Assembly (NCBI GenBank): GCA_036362985.1 | Contig: JAYGXS010000005.1 | Coordinates: forward strand, 8,969,486 to 9,033,485 | From: Ligula intestinalis | Lineage: Eukaryota > Platyhelminthes > Cestoda > Diphyllobothriidea > Diphyllobothriidae | Direction: 5' to 3' | DNA length: 64,000 nt | In this document: positions 58,201 through 61,200 of the stretch, one piece after another | Position numbering within the stretch: position 1 is the stretch's first letter | Layout: each line of letters begins with the position of its first letter | Position numbers and translations under genes: made by a program | Notes under the pieces: generated by a model | Databases searched by the model: none | Seen by the model: only the letters and a program-made list of their open reading frames with translations | What the model was told of the DNA's origin: nothing

Positions 58201-61200
58201 AGAAGAAGAAGGAGGAGAAGAAGAAGAAGAAGAAGCGATCACTGGAATTGATTGATTTCCTGAACACTTTGGTTTTCAGGCCACCATCCAGTGATTGCTT
58301 CTTCTTCTTCCTTTAAAATAAATACCTAGACCCAGGTCCCTTACTCTTGAAGACAAACCTATAAAGAAGCATAAACCTTTCTCACCATTCTCTGTTTAGA
58401 TTACTTGGTTTAAGGATGGACAGCGCATCTTTACAGGAGCAAATCGAACCATAGGGAGCGAAAAAAATCAACATACTCTCGTCTTCAGTGACATCTTCAT
58501 GGAGGACACCGGCGAGTATACGTGCTTCGCGACGAACCCGGTTGGTACTGCACACACTTCTTGTCGCATGGACGTAGAACGTGAGTACAGTGGAAAGAAA
58601 AACCGATGTTTTCTGTGAGGTGTAAAAAGATTAAATGATCCTAACAGCTCTTTTTGCATTCCGCCGCCTTCAGCCCTTTCCAGTGGAGATGAGGCGCTGG
58701 ACAAGGCACCACAGCTAGTCAAACCTCTTCCTTCCGATCTGCAAATCACTGAGGGTGACGGGGTTGTATTCGAGTGCAGGTTCCTCGGACGACCCGAACC
58801 AACAATAAGTTGGCTGAAGGACGATATCGTGCTGCGGCCGTCACCACACTACCAGGTAAGCCTGCCACCCAACCACAATTCTATTGGGTCCTTTTTGCAC
58901 AACTCAACCAATCAGATTGCACGTTTTGAATTGTCTATTTTGGCACAAGTCTAGTTTCGGTGGATATCATTGGGAGTTCCTCTAACTTCTGTAGTTTACA
59001 AATCAACAGGCAAGGAAATTTGCATGAAGTTTTCTCGATATTTATTTAAAATTCTATAGATTAATCGGTCTTTTTGCCTTATTTCATCAAACAAAATCGG
59101 CACTTAGAAGAATGATAATACCTAGTTTCTTATTTTGTGGAAGCAGAGGCTTGATTACTGGTCCGCTCGCAAACGTGTCCTAAGGCCCCAGCCATAAAGC
59201 CCCTACAACCATCCTTCCCCCATTACGCAATGACCTACCAACCGTTCTTTCATTGGGATCGCATACTGCGTCCTTGTCAAGACTTATTTTAATCGTAGAG
59301 TAGGCGTATATCTGGAGATTCTCGCCTTGTTGTCACGCCGTTTCACCGTAAGTGCCCTATCAGTGGCCAGGGTGAATCTAAATAATCATGTTCTCCATTT
59401 CCCCCACCCAATCATTCTGTTTCAGGTGATGCAGATGGGACCAACGGGCATACTACGCATGCCTGAGTTTACTGTAACGGACGCGGGTACCTACCAAGCC
59501 GTTGCAACCAATCGTGTTGGACAGTGTTCAACCTCGATAACGGTTAACGTACGCCCGCGACGAGTTGTTGATAGACCTGTCGAACCCGCAGTGGAGGGGC
59601 CCCCAGTCTTCCTCAAAGTGCTCAGGTAAGCGCCACACAAATGGACAACAGGTTGATTTGGGCAGATTAATTGGCCTGGGGGGCGAGAAGGTTAACGTTA
59701 GGCCATCGGTAAATAGTAAGGCAAATATGAAGTCAGGAATACTTTTAACTGGCGTTGCCATCACATGCAATCGATTTAACTAAGGATCCATATGGGCTGA
59801 GCATCGAGAGTTGCTTCATTAATAGCAAAACATGGGTACTAGCCGTAAGTGTAGACACCTTTTTATAGATTATCTGAGGAAAAAAATAAAAGAGTTTGGG
59901 CCCCTCAGTGGTCCCTCATCCATACAGATACTGTTTCTAGCGTACAGTAATTTTAAGGGGTAAGGGGGGCTGGTTTATACATAGCGCTACTAGCGAAATT
60001 TAATTGGTACGTGTATATCAATAAACACGACACCATAAATCCTGAATCATCAAGGGATAGTTTGCACGTCGGACTCGTAAAATCACCCAGTTGTCTCTTT
60101 CAAAAACTTTGAATGAAGCGTCTCCGTAACTTTCTCATGGAGAACATTTCAGTGTTTAGAAATGTGTCCCTGCGAAGGTTAGATAAGAGACTAAAGTTGT
60201 ATCCACCCATGGAAGGTTTCAGTGAGGGGCCGGTGTGGATTGAACAGCCCTACGAAAGCACGCCATCATATGGGAGTACATTCTCAGTTAAAAAGTTAAG
60301 AGTATATTAATGATTAACTGCTTCCGTGGGAATTATTCTTGGTGTTTGTTGCATGTGCTGTTTCACCGATGCTCCTTGCAGCGTTTTGATGCTCTAAGTT
60401 ACGGGTTGATTATGAAAACTAGTTTCACGGAGACTGGATTCAAAGCTCCAAAAGCATTTTTCAACGATGTCCTTGAGCTCATTATTTGCAGTGGATCCTC
60501 GATCGTAGGCAATAATTTGCCCAGAAATATATTCCATGTTGCGTACTTAAATCAAACCTGGATCGACGAACACTAACAACAAATAACGTGGAGCATTCTC
60601 GATTTGAGTGAACAGCATGCAAATCAGTCACTTTTTATTTCGGACTCAACTGCTCTAGAAATGACCGTTTCAGTCTCTTCCGTCTTTTTCGATAAGAAAT
60701 TACGGTCTACATCTAGATACGCAGCGCCCTCTAAACGCAGGTCTTATGTTTTCTGCATACGTATAGGGATATTTGTTTGGAGCCCGAAAGCCCTCGCCTC
60801 TCCCGGTTGGACTGCTTCATACGTGGCATTCCCAAACCGACAGTCTCTTGGCGATTCCGTAATGAGGAAATAAAACTCACTGACGAGCGTTTCCGCATCA
60901 CCGCTGACAACCCGCCCTGCGTCCACGCACTGACCATCCTTCAACCGGGTCCACAGACCGCTGGTGAGTGTTTCACCACAGACAAACATTGTTACTTTCA
61001 AATATAAGTAGCACGTATTGTGTGTATTTATTTTGTGCGGTTTTAGGACCATATGATGTCGCGGCAGAGAACGTACATGGACGCGTCACATGCTCTGCCA
61101 CAGTCCACCTGCCAGGACCGCAGTTTAGACCGCTATTCATTTCACCGGTAACCACTCTGCCCAGGAGCCTACCTCGCATGTCACCTCGTGTTCAGTCTCC

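Noticed and set aside
60113..60576. Plus-strand ORFs as extra exons between Ig5 and Ig6
   Set aside because: The phase-2 junction 59625/60767 joins Ig6 perfectly, and these ORFs add no Ig-like sequence.
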